Origin: Cyprinodon diabolis | Taxonomy: Eukaryota; Chordata; Actinopteri; Cyprinodontiformes; Cyprinodontidae | Assembly (NCBI GenBank): GCA_030533445.1 | Contig: JARPUW010000025.1 | Coordinates: 186,001-250,000, forward strand | Direction: 5' to 3' | DNA: 64,000 nt | Part shown: piece after piece, positions 12,928-24,672 of the stretch | How the letters are laid out: each line of letters begins with the position of its first letter | How positions within the stretch are numbered: the stretch's first letter is position 1 | Notes under the pieces: model-generated | Told to the model about the DNA's origin: nothing | The model's input: the letters and a program-made list of their open reading frames with translations, nothing else | The model's database searches: none | Made by a program: the position numbers and the translations under genes

Positions 12928-14105
12928 ACTTTTCTGGCAATCATCTAGTGCTGAAAACTAACAATATAAAGTAGATTTGAGCAGATGTTTTTGGTTCCAA
13001 GCTTCAAAACAGAAGTTGAGGCCAAAACGCTCTTTTCACAGTGAGATAATGCCATTTTGGCCTCTGGAGTTGTAACAGACAAACCATTAATGATACAGCC
13101 ATGATCTTTTCTGGCAATCATCTAGAGCTGAAAACTAACAATATAAAGTAGATTTGAGCAGATGTTTTTGGTTCCAAGCTTCAAAACAGAAGTTGAGGCC
13201 AAAACGCTCTTTTCACAGTGAGATAATGCCATTTTGGCCTCTGGAGTTGTAACAGACAAACCATTAATGATACAGCCATGATCTTTTCTGGCAATCATCT
13301 AGAGCTGAAAACTAACAATATAAAGTAGATTTGAGCAGATGTTTTTGGTTACAAGCTTCAAAACAGAAGGTTGAGGCCAAAACGCTCTTTTCACGTTGAG
13401 ATAGTGCCATTTTGGCCTCTGGAGTTGTAACAGACAAACCATTAATGATACAGCCATGATCTTTTCTGGCAATCATCTAGAGCTGAAAACTAACAATATA
13501 AAGTAGATTTGAGCAGATGTTTTTGCTTCCAAGCTTCAAATCAGAAGTTGAGGCCAAAACGCTCATTTCACAGTGAGATAATGCCATTTTGGCCTCTGGA
13601 GTTGTAACAGACAAACCATTAATGATACAGCCATGATCTTTTCTGGCAATCATCTAGAGCTGAAAACTAACAATATAAAGTAGATTTGAGCAGATGTTTT
13701 TGGTTACAAGCTTCAAAACAGAAGGTTGAGGCCAAAACGCTCTTTTCACAGTGAGATAATGCCATTTTGGCCTCTGGAGTTGTAACAGACAAACCATTAA
13801 TGATACAGCCATGATCTTTTCTGGCAATCATCTAGAGCTGAAAACTAACAATATAAAGTAGATTTGAGCAGATGTTTATGGTTCCAAGCTTCAAAACAGA
13901 AGTTGAGGCCAAAACGCTCATTTCACAGTGAGATAATGCCATTTTGGCCTCTGGAGTTGTAACAGACAAACCATGAATGATACAGCCATGATCTTTTCTG
14001 GCAATCATCTAGAGCTGAAAACTAACAATAGAAAGTAGATATGAGCAGATGTTTTTGGTTCCAAGCTTCAAAACAGAAGTTGAGGCCAAAACGCTCTTTT
14101 CACAG
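12235..14105. repeat. Higher-order repeat segment, copy 2 (cut by the gap)
   Basis: This is the counterpart of 1-1871 at an offset of 12234 bp, with near-perfect identity by eye. The first part, 12235-12927, also matches 7271-7963, so it lies at the overlap of the 69-monomer and 28-monomer periodicities. Confidence 0.9.
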
Positions 14106-14605
14106 NNNNNNNNNNNNNNNNNNNNNNNNNNNNNNNNNNNNNNNNNNNNNNNNNNNNNNNNNNNNNNNNNNNNNNNNNNNNNNNNNNNNNNNNNNNNNNN
14201 NNNNNNNNNNNNNNNNNNNNNNNNNNNNNNNNNNNNNNNNNNNNNNNNNNNNNNNNNNNNNNNNNNNNNNNNNNNNNNNNNNNNNNNNNNNNNNNNNNNN
14301 NNNNNNNNNNNNNNNNNNNNNNNNNNNNNNNNNNNNNNNNNNNNNNNNNNNNNNNNNNNNNNNNNNNNNNNNNNNNNNNNNNNNNNNNNNNNNNNNNNNN
14401 NNNNNNNNNNNNNNNNNNNNNNNNNNNNNNNNNNNNNNNNNNNNNNNNNNNNNNNNNNNNNNNNNNNNNNNNNNNNNNNNNNNNNNNNNNNNNNNNNNNN
14501 NNNNNNNNNNNNNNNNNNNNNNNNNNNNNNNNNNNNNNNNNNNNNNNNNNNNNNNNNNNNNNNNNNNNNNNNNNNNNNNNNNNNNNNNNNNNNNNNNNNN
14601 NNNNN
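14106..14605. other. Assembly gap, 500 N
   Basis: A run of exactly 500 unknown bases. The size is identical to the second gap at 34606-35105, so it is a placeholder and not a measured distance. It separates the 177-bp satellite from an unrelated repeat. Open reading frames that read through it are meaningless. Confidence 0.99.
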
Positions 14606-14619
14606 AATGAATGCAGGCT

Positions 14620-14631
14620 GATGACGTCATC
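14620..14631. promoter_or_regulatory. CRE-type palindrome (representative of an array-wide motif)
   Basis: GATGACGTCATC is a perfect 12-bp palindrome containing TGACGTCA, the canonical cAMP-response element bound by CREB/ATF bZIP proteins. The motif or its one-base derivative TGACATCA occurs in most units of the 20-kb array. A second clear example is GCTGATGACGTCAGC at 14762-14776, with TGACGTCA at 14767-14774. The motif match is direct; factor binding is inference, and no promoter is implied. Confidence 0.45.
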
Positions 14632-14822
14632 TTAATGAATGCAGGCTGATATCGTCAGCTTAATGAATGCAGGCTGATAACATCAGCTCAGCAAAATGAA
14701 TGCAGGCTGATAACGTCAGCTTAATTAATGCAAGCTGATGACATCAGCTTAATGAATTCAAGCTGATGACGTCAGCTTAATGAATGCAGGCTGATGACAT
14801 CAGCTCAGCTAAATGAATGCAG

Positions 14823-14837
14823 GCTGATGACATCAGC
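14823..14837. repeat. 15-bp dyad of the 28-bp unit (representative)
   Basis: GCTGATG A CATCAGC has 7-bp perfectly complementary arms around a single central base. This is the commonest core of the array. Replacing the central ACA by ACG gives a CRE-like centre, and the rarer form GATGTCATC near 15881 is the reverse-strand counterpart. These are the two products expected when a central CpG is lost by deamination on either strand. Confidence 0.85.
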
Positions 14838-15060
14838 TCAGCTTAATTAATGCAAGCTGATGACATCAGCTTAATGAATTCAAGCTGATGACGTCAGCTT
14901 AATGAATACAGGCTGATGACATCAGCTCAGCTAAATGAATGCAGGCTGATGACATCAGCTCAGCTTAATTAATGCAAGCTGATGACATCAGCTTAATGAA
15001 TTCAAGCTGATGACGTCAGCTTAATGAGTGCAGGCTGATGACATCAGCTCAGCTAAATGA

Positions 15061-15808
15061 ATGCAGGCTGATGATATCAGCCTAATGAATTCAAGCTGAT
15101 GACGTCTGCTCAGCTAAATGAATGCAGGGTGATGACATCAGCTTAATTAATGCAGTATGATGACATCAGCTCAGCTTAATTAATGCAGGCTGATGACATC
15201 AGCTTAATTAATTCAAGCTGATGACATCAGCTTAATGAATACAGGCTGATGACGTCGGCTTAATGAATGCAGGCTGATGACATCAGCTCAGCTAAATGAA
15301 TGCAGGCAGATAACATCAGCTTAATTAATGCAGTATGATGACATCAGCTCAGCTTAAATAATGCAGGCTGATGACATCAGCCTAATGAATTCAAGCTGAT
15401 GACGTCTGCTCAGCTAAATGAATGCAGGGTGATGACATCAGCTTAATTAATGCAGTATGATGACATCAGCTCAGCTTAATTAATGCAGGCTGATGACATC
15501 AGCTTAATTAATTCAAGCTGATGACATCAGCTTAATGAATACAGGCTGATGACGTCGGCTTAATGAATGCAGGCTGATGACATCAGCTCAGCTAAATGAA
15601 TGCAGGCAGATAACATCAGCTTAATTAATGCAGTATGATGACATCAGCTCAGCTTAAATAGTGCAGGCTGATGACATCAGCCTAATGAATTCAAGCTGAT
15701 GACGTCTGCTCAGCTAAATGAATGCAGGGTGATGACATCAGCTTAATTAATGCAGAATGATGACATCAGCTCAGCTTAATTAATGCAGGCTGATGACATC
15801 AGCTTAAT
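15061..15808. repeat. 300-bp tandem sub-repeat (about 2.5 copies)
   Basis: 15061-15360, 15361-15660 and the partial 15661-15808 align at an offset of exactly 300 bp. Differences are few: T/C at 15075/15375, A/G at 15361/15661, and CAGTATG/CAGAATG near 15455/15755. Each unit contains the rare forms GACGTCTGC, CAGGGTGATG, CAGTATGATG, GACGTCGGC and CAGGCAGATAAC. The same block recurs at 25128-25875 in the second 10-kb copy. Confidence 0.9.
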
Positions 15809-15825
15809 GAATGCAGTATGATGAC

Positions 15826-18740
15826 ATCAGCTAAGCTTAATTAATGCAGGCTGATGACATCAGCTTAGTGAATTCAAGCTGATGTCATCAGCTTAATGAA
15901 TCAAGGCTGATGACATCAGCTCAGCTAAATGAATGCAGGCTGATGACATCAGCTCAGCTTAATTAATGCAAGCTGATGACATCAAATTAATGAATTCAAG
16001 CTGATGACGTCAGCTTAATGAATGCAGGCTGATGACATCAGCTCAGCTAAATGAATGCAGGCTGGTTACATCAGCCTAATGAATTCAAGCTGATGACGTC
16101 TGCTCAGCTAAATGAATGCAGGGTGATGACATCAGCTTAATTAATGCAGTATGATGACATCAGCTCAGCTTAATTAATGCAGGCTGATGACATCAGCTTA
16201 ATTAATTCAAGCTGATGACATCAGCTTAATGAATGCAGGCTGATGACATCAGCTAAATGAATGCAGGCTGATTACGTCATCTTAATGAATGCAGGCTGAT
16301 GACATCAGATCAGCTAAATGAATGCAGGCTGATGATGTCATCTTAATGAATGCAGGCTGATGACATCATTTAAATGAATTCCAGCTGATGACATTAGCTT
16401 AATGAATGCAGGCTGATGACGTCAGCTTAATGAATGCAGACTGATGACATCAGCTCAGCTTAATTAATGCAGGCTGATGACATCGGCTTAATGAATTCAA
16501 GCTGATGACATCAGCTTAATGAATGCAGGCTGATGACGTCAGCTTAATGAATGCATGCTGATGACATCAGCTTAGCTAAATGAATGCAGGCTGATGACCT
16601 CAGCTTAATTAATGAAGGATGATGACATCAGCTCAGCTTAATTAATGCAGGCTGATGATATCAGCTTAATGAATTCAAGCTGATGACATCAGCTTAATGA
16701 ATCAAGGCTGATGACATCAGCTTAATGAATGCAGGCTGATGACGTCAGCTCAGCTTAATTAATGCAGGCTGATGACATCAGCTTAATGAATGCAGGCTGA
16801 TGACATCAGCCCAGCTTAATTAATGCAGGCTGATGACATCATTTAAATGAATTCCAGCTGATGACATCAGCTTAATGATTAATGGCTGATGAAATCAGCT
16901 TAATGAATGCAGGCTGATGACATCAGCTTAATGAATGCAGGCTGATGACATAAGCCCAGCTTAATTAATGCAGGCTGATGACATCATTTAAATGAATTCC
17001 AGCTGATGACATCAGCTTAATGAATGAAGGCTGATGACATCAGCTCAGCTTAATTAATGCAGGCTGATGACATCATTTAAATGAATTCCAGCTGATGACA
17101 TTAGCTTAATGAATGCAGGCTGATGACATCAGATCAGCTAAATGAATGCAGGCTGATGACGTCATCTTAATGAATGCAGGCTGAAGACATCAGCTCGACT
17201 TAATTAATGCAGGCTGATGACATCAGCTTAATGAATGCAGGCTGATGACATCAGCCCAGCTTAATTAATGTAGGCTGATGACATCATTTAAATGAATTCC
17301 AGCTGATGACATCAGCTTAATGAATGCAGGTTGATGACATCAGCTCAGCTTAATTAATGCAGGCTGATGACATCATTTAAATGAATTCCAGCTGATGACA
17401 TTAGCTTAATGAATGCAGGCTGATGACATCAGATCAGCTAAATGAATGCAGGCTGATGACGTCATCTTAATGAATGCAGGCTGATGACATCAGCTCAGCT
17501 TAATTAATGCAGGCTGATGACATCAGCTTAATGAACCAAGGTTCATGAAATCAGCTTAATGAATGCAGGCTGATGACATCAGCTTAATGAATGCAGGCTG
17601 ATGACATCAGCCCAGCTTAATTAATTCAGGCTGATGACATCATATAAATGAATTCCAGCTGATGACATTAGCTTAATGAATGCAGGCTGATGACATCAGA
17701 TCAGCTAAATGAATGCAGGCTGATGACGTCATCTTAATGAATGCAGGCTGATGACATCAGCTCAGCTTAATTAATGCAGGCTGATGACATCAGCTTAATG
17801 AATGCAGGCTGATGACAACAGCCCAGCTTAATTAATAAAGGCTGATGACATCATTTAAATGAATTCCAGCTGATGACATTAGCTTAATGAATGCAGGCTG
17901 ATGACGTCATCTTAATGAATGCAGGCTGATGACATCAGCTTAATGAATGCAGACTGATGACATCAGCTCAGCTTAATTAACGCAGGCTGATGAAATCAGC
18001 ATAATGAGTTCAAGCTGATGACATCAGCTTAATGAATGCAGGCTGATGACATCAGCTTAGCTAAATGAATGCAGGCTGATGACATCAGCTTAATTAATGC
18101 AGGATGATGACATCAGCTCAGCTTAATTAATGCAGGCTGATGATATCAGCTTAATGAATTCAAGCTGATGACATCAGCTTAATGAATCAAGGCTGATGAC
18201 ATCAGCTTAATGAATGCAGGCTGATGACGTAAGCTCAGCTTAATTAATGCAGGCTGATGACATCAGCTTAATGAATGCAGGCTGATGACATCAGCCCAGC
18301 TTAATTAATGCAGGCTGATGACATCATTTAAATGAATTCCAGCTGATGACATCAGCTTAATGATTAATGGCTGATGAAATCAGCTTGATGAATGCAGGCT
18401 GATGACGTCAGCTTAATTAATGCAGGCTGATGACATCATTTAAATGAATTCCAGCTGATGACATTAGCTTAATGAATGCAGGCTGATGACATCAGATCAG
18501 CTAAATGAATGCAGGCTGATGACATCAGCTTAATGAATGCAGACTGATGACATCAGCTCAGCTTAATTAATGCAGGCTGATGACATCAGCTTAATGAGTT
18601 CAAGCTGATGACATCAGCTTAATGAATGCAGGCTGATGACATCAGCTTAGCTAAATGAATGCAGGCTGATGACATCAGCTTAATTAATGCAGGATGATGA
18701 CATCAGCTCAGCTTAATTAATGCAGGCTGATGATATCAGC
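15826..18740. repeat. About 2.9-kb sub-block of the 28-bp satellite, first copy
   Basis: This block reappears at 19485-22371. The offset is 3659 bp at the start (ATCAGCTAAGCTT at 15826 and 19485) and 3631 bp later (CTGAAGACAT at 17181 and 20812; GATGACAACA at 17811 and 21442). The 28-bp change is one unit missing near 20328. It also contains shorter nested duplications: 17600-18150 recurs at +1340 bp, and 18735-18950 is a shared tail that recurs at +750 bp. Boundaries are estimated by eye. Confidence 0.8.
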
Positions 18741-19484
18741 TAAGCTTAATTAATGCAGGCTGATGACATCAGCTTAGTGAATTCAAGCTGATGTCATCAG
18801 CTTAATGAATCAAGGCTGATGACATCAGCTCAGCTAAATGAATGCAGGCTGATGACATCAGCTCAGCTTAATTAATGCAAGCTGATGACATCAAATTAAT
18901 GAATTCAAGCTGATGACGTCAGCTTAATGAATGCAGGCTGATGACATCAGCCCAGCTTAATTAATTCAGGCTGATGACATCATATAAATGAATTCCAGCT
19001 GATGACATTAGCTTAATGAATGCAGGCTGATGACATCAGATCAGCTAAATGAATGCAGGCTGATGACGTCATCTTAATGAATGCAGGCTGATGACATCAG
19101 CTCAGCTTAATTAATGCAGGCTGATGACATCAGCTTAATGAATGCAGGCTGATGACAACAGCCCAGCTTAATTAATGCAGGCTGATGACATCATTTAAAT
19201 GAATTCCAGCTGATGACATTAGCTTAATGAATGCAGGCTGATGACGTCATCTTAATGAATGCAGGCTGATGACATCAGCTTAATGAATGCAGACTGATGA
19301 CATCAGCTCAGCTTAATTAATGCAGGCTGATGAAATCAGCATAATGAGTTCAAGCTGATGACATCAGCTTAATGAATGCAGGCTGATGACATCAGCTTAG
19401 CTAAATGAATGCAGGCTGATGACATCAGCTTAATTAATGCAGGATGATGACATCAGCTCAGCTTAATTAATGCAGGCTGATGAT

Positions 19485-22371
19485 ATCAGCTAAGCTTAAT
19501 TAATGCAGGCTGATGACATCAGCTTAGTGAATTCAAGCTGATGTCATCAGCTTAATGAATCAAGGCTGATGACATCAGCTCAGCTAAATGAATGCAGGCT
19601 GATGACATCAGCTCAGCTTAATTAATGCAAGCTGATGACATCAAATTAATGAATTCAAGCTGATGACGTCAGCTTAATGAATGCAGGCTGATGACATCAG
19701 CTCAGCTAAATGAATGCAGGCTGGTTACATCAGCCTAATGAATTCAAGCTGATGACGTCTGCTCAGCTAAATGAATGCAGGTTGATGACATCAGCTTAAT
19801 TAATGCAGTATGATGACATCAGCTCAGCTTAATTAATGCAGGCTGATGACATCAGCTTAATTAATTCAAGCTGATGACATCAGCTTAATGAATGCAGGCT
19901 GATGACATCAGCTAAATGAATGCAGGCTGATGACGTCATCTTAATGAATGCAGGCTGATGACATCAGATCAGCTAAATGAATGCAGGCTGATGACGTCAT
20001 CTTAATGAATGCAGGCTGATGACATCATTTAAATGAATTCCAGCTGATGACATTAGCTTAATGAATGCAGGCTGATGACGTCAGCTTAATGAATGCAAAC
20101 TGATGACATCAGCTCAGCTTAATTAATGCAGGCTGATGACATCGGCTTAATGAATTCAAGCTGATGACATCAGCTTAATGAATGCAGGCTGATGACGTCA
20201 GCTTAATGAATGCATGCTGATGACATCAGCTTAGCTAAATGAATGCAGGCTGAAGACCTCAGCTTAATTAATGCAGGATGATGACATAAGCTCAGCTTAA
20301 TTAATGCAGGCTGATGATATCAGCTTAATGAATCAAGGCTGATGACATCAGCTTAATGAATGCAGGCTGATGACGTCGGCTCAGCTTAATTAATGCAGGC
20401 TGATGACATCAGCTTAATGAATGCAGGCTGATGACATCCGCCCAGCTTAATTAATGCAGGCTGATGACATCATTTAAATGAATTCCAGCTGATGACATCA
20501 GCTTAATGATTAATGGCTGATGAAATCAGCTTAATGAATGCAGGCTGATGACATCAACTTAATGAATGCAGGCTGATGACATAAGCCCAGCTTAATTAAT
20601 GCAGGCTGATGACATCATTTAAATTAATTCCAGCTGATGACATCAGCTTAATGAATGAAGGCTGATGACATCAGCTCAGCTTAATTAATGCAGGCTGATG
20701 ACATCATTTAAATGAATTCCAGCTGATGACATTAGCTTAATGAATGCAGGCTGATGACATCAGATCAGCTAAATGAATGCAGGCTGATGACGTCATCTTA
20801 ATGAATGCAGGCTGAAGACATCAGCTCGACTTAATTAATGCCGGCTGATGACATCAGCTTAATGAATGCAGGCTGATGACATCAGCCCAGCTTAATTAAT
20901 GTAGGCTGATGACATCATTTAAATGAATTCCAGCTGATGACATCAGCTTAATGAATGCAGGCTGATGACATCAGCTCAGCTTAATTAATGCAGGCTGATG
21001 ACATCATTTAAATGAATTCCAGCTGATGACATTAGCTTAATGAATGCAGGCTGATGACATCAGATCAGCTAAATGAATGCAGGCTGATGACGTCATCTTA
21101 ATGAATGCAGGCTGATGACATCAGCTCAGCTTAATTAATGCAGGCTGATGACATCAGCTTTATGAATGCAGCCTGATGACATCAGCTTAATGAACCAAGG
21201 CTCATGAAATCAGCTTAATGAATGCAGGCTGATGACATCAGCCCAGCTTAATTAATTCAGGCTGATGACATCATTTAAATGAATTCCAGCTGATGACATT
21301 AGCTTAATGAATGCAGGCTGATGACATCAGATCAGCTAAATGAATGCAGGCTGATGACGTCATCTTAATTAATGCAGGCTGATGACATCAGCTCAGCTTA
21401 ATTAATGCAGGCTGATGACATCAGCTTAATGAATGCAGGCTGATGACAACAGCCCAGCTTAATTAATGCAGGCTGATGACATCATTTAAATGAATTCCAG
21501 CTGATGATATTAGCTTAATGAATGCAGGCTGATGACGTCATCTTAATGAATGCAGGCTGATGACATCAGCTTAATGAATGCAGACTGATGACATCAGCTC
21601 AGCTTAATTAATGCAGGCTGATGACATCAGCGTAATGAGTTCAAGCTGATGACATCAGCTTAATGAATGCAGGCTGATGACATCAGCTTAGCTAAATGAA
21701 TGCAGGCTGATGACATCAGCTTAATTAATGCAGGATGATGACATCAGCTCAGCTTAATTAATGCAGGCTGATGATATCAGCTTAATGAATTCAAGCTGAT
21801 GACATCAGCTTAATGAATCAAGGCTGATGACATCAGCTTAATGAATCCAGGCTGATGACGTCAGCTCAGCTTAATTAATGCAGGCTGATGACATCAGCTT
21901 AATGAATGCAGGCTGATGACATCAGCCCAGCTTAATTAATGCAGGCTGATGACATCATTTAAATGACTTCCAGCTGATGACATCAGCTTAATGATTAATG
22001 GCTGATGAAATCAGCTTGATGAATGCAGGCTGATGACATCAGCTTAATTAATGCAGGCTGATGACATCATTTAAATGAATTCCAGCTGATGACATTAGCT
22101 TAATGAATGCAGGCTGATGACATCAGATCAGCTAAATGAATGCAGGCTGATGACATCAGCTTAATGAATGCAGACTGATGACATCAGCTCAGCTTAATTA
22201 ATGCAGGCTGATGACATCAGCTTAATGAGTTCAAGCTGATGACATCAGCTTAATGAATGCAGGCTGATGACATCAGCTTAGCTAAATGAATGCAGGCTGA
22301 TGACATCAGCTTAATTAATGCAGGATGATGACATCAGCTCAGCTTAATTAATGCAGGCTGATGATATCAGC
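19485..22371. repeat. About 2.9-kb sub-block of the 28-bp satellite, second copy
   Basis: Counterpart of 15826-18740. From about 20300 it also belongs to a further duplication at +2103 bp (GATTAATGGC near 20508 and 22611; CTGAAGACAT at 20812 and 22915), which continues to about 24500 and gains at least one unit (offset 2131 at GATGACAA, 21442 and 23573). The 10-kb unit is thus largely a stack of partial copies of itself. Confidence 0.8.
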
Positions 22372-24672
22372 TTAATGAATTCAAGCTGATGACATCAGCT
22401 TAATGAATTCAAGCTGATGACATCAGCTTAATGAATCAAGGCTGATGACATCAGCTTAATGAATGCAGGCTGATGACGTCAGCTCAGCTTAATTAATGCA
22501 GGCTGATGACATCAGCTTAATGAATGCAGGCTGATGACATCAGCCCAGCTTAATTAATGCAGGCTGATGACATAATTTAAATGAATTCCAGCTGATGACA
22601 TCAGCTTAATGATTAATGGCTGATGAAATCAGCTTAATGAATGCAGGCTGATGACATCAGCTTAATGAATGCAGGCTGATGACATAAGCCCAGCTTAATT
22701 AATGCAGGCTGATGACATCATTTAAATGAATTCCAGCTGATGACATCAGCTTAATGAATGAAGGCTGATGACATCAGCTCAGCTTAATTAATGCAGGCTG
22801 ATGACATCATTTAAATGAATTCCAGCTGATGACATTAGCTTAATGAATGCAGGCTGATGACATCAGATCAGCTAAATGAATGCAGGCTGATGACGTCATC
22901 TTAATGAATGCAGGCTGAAGACATCAGCTCGACTTAATTAATGCAGGCTGATGACATCAGCTTAATGAATGCAGGCTGATGACATCAGCCCAGCTTAATT
23001 AATGTAGGCTGATGACATCATTTAAATGAATTCCAGCTGATGACATCAGCTTAATGAATGCAGGCTGATGACATCAGCTCAGCTTAATTAATGCAGGCTG
23101 ATGACATCATTTAAATGAATTCCAGCTGATGACATTAGCTTAATGAATGCAGGCTGATGACATCAGATCAGCTAAATGAATGCAGGCTGACGACGTCATC
23201 TTAATGAATGCAGGCTGATGACATCAGCTCAGCTTAATTAATGCAGGCTGATGACATCAGCTTTATGAATGCAGCCTGATGACATCAGCTTTATGAACCA
23301 AGGCTCATGAAATCAGCTTAATGAATGCAGGCTGATGACATCAGCTTAATGAATGCAGGCTGATGACATCAGCCCAGCTTAATTAATTCAGGCTGATGAC
23401 ATCATTTAAATGAATTCCAGCTGATGACATTAGCTTAATGAATGCAGGCTGATGACATCAGATCAGCTAAATGAATGCAGGCTGATGACGTCATCTTAAT
23501 GAATGCAGGCTGATGACATCAGCTCAGCTTAATTAATGCAGGCTGATGACATCAGCTTAATGAATGCAGGCTGATGACAACAGCCCAGCTTAATTAATGC
23601 AGGCTGATGACATGATTTAAATGAATTCCAGCTGATGACATTAGCTTAATGGATGCAGGCTGATGACGTCATCTTAATGAATGCAGGCTGATGACATCAG
23701 CTTAATGAATGCAGGCTGATCACGTCAGCTTAATTAATGCAGGCTGATGACATCATTTAAATGAATTCCAGCTGATGATATTAGCTTAATGAATGCAGGC
23801 TGATGACGTCATCTTAATGAATGCAGGCTGATGACATCAGCTTAATGAATGCAGACTGATGACATCAGCTCAGCTTAATTAATGCAGGCTGATGACATCA
23901 GCGTAATGAGTTCAAGCTGATGACATCAGCTTAATGAATGCAGGCTGATGACATCAGCTTAGCTAAATGAATGCAGGCTGATGACATCAGCTTAATTAAT
24001 GCAGGATGATGACATCAGCTCAGCTTAATTAATGCAGGCTGATGATATCAGCTTAATGAATTCAAGCTGATGACATCAGCTTAATGAATCAAGGCTGATG
24101 ACATCAGCTTAATGAATCCAGGCTGATGACGTCAGCTCAGCTTAATTAATGCAGGCTGATGACATCAGCTTAATGAATGCAGGCTGATGACATCAGCCCA
24201 GCTTAATTAATGCAGGCTGATGACATCATTTAAATGAATTCCAGCTGATGACATCAGCTTAATGATTAATGGCTGATGAAATCAGCTTGATGAATGCAGG
24301 CTGATGACATCAGCTTAATTAATGCAGGCTGATGACATCATTTAAATGAATTCCAGCTGATGACATTAGCTTAATGAATGCAGGCTGATGACATCAGATC
24401 AGCTAAATGAATGCAGGCTGATGACATCAGCTTAATGAATGCAGACTGATGACATCAGCTCAGCTTAATTAATGCAGGCTGATGACATCAGCTTAATGAG
24501 TTCAAGCTGATGACATCAGCTTAATTAATGCAGTATGATGACATCAGCTCAGCTTAATTAATGCAGGCTGATGACATCAGCTTAATTAATTCAAGCTGAT
24601 GACATCAGCTTAATGAATGCAGGCTGATGACGTCATCTTAATGAATGCAGGCTGATGACATCAGATCAGCTA

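Larger units (their letters stand above)
1..14105. repeat. 177/178-bp satellite array 1 (about 80 tandem monomers)
   Basis: The whole segment is head-to-tail copies of one monomer. Taking CTAGAGCTG as monomer position 1, copies start at 1, 179, 356 and 534, giving periods of 178, 177 and 178. The 178-bp form has an extra G (AAGGTTG instead of AAGTTG) near position 71. Each monomer has a HindIII site (AAGCTT, positions 55-60), usually an XbaI site (TCTAGA) at the junction, a CpG at positions 84-85, and a 10-bp inverted repeat. GC is about 38% by hand count. Recurrent variants are GGTTACAAG, TTTATGG with CTCATTTC, GCTTCC with AAATCAG, CTAGTG, and CGCCC. No insertion of foreign DNA is visible. 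The monomer length is in the range of nucleosome-sized centromeric satellites, but no CENP-B-box-like motif was seen, so a centromeric role is inference. The sequence stops at monomer position 97 where the N gap begins. Confidence 0.98.
14606..24672. repeat. 10.07-kb higher-order unit of the 28-bp satellite, copy 1
   Basis: The sequence at 14606 is repeated from 24673 at an offset of 10067 bp. The rare marker GATATCGTCAG followed by GATAACATCAG and CAGCAAAATG occurs at 14649 and 24716 and nowhere else seen. The offset changes to 10063 after a 4-bp difference near 16203/26264 and to 10091 after a 28-bp (one repeat unit) difference near 17527/27590. The last 158 bp (24515-24672) have no partner, because copy 2 is cut by the gap. 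Confidence 0.92.

Noticed and set aside
14041..14630. Three overlapping reading frames of 176-190 codons on both strands
   Set aside because: They consist almost wholly of N from the 14106-14605 gap.
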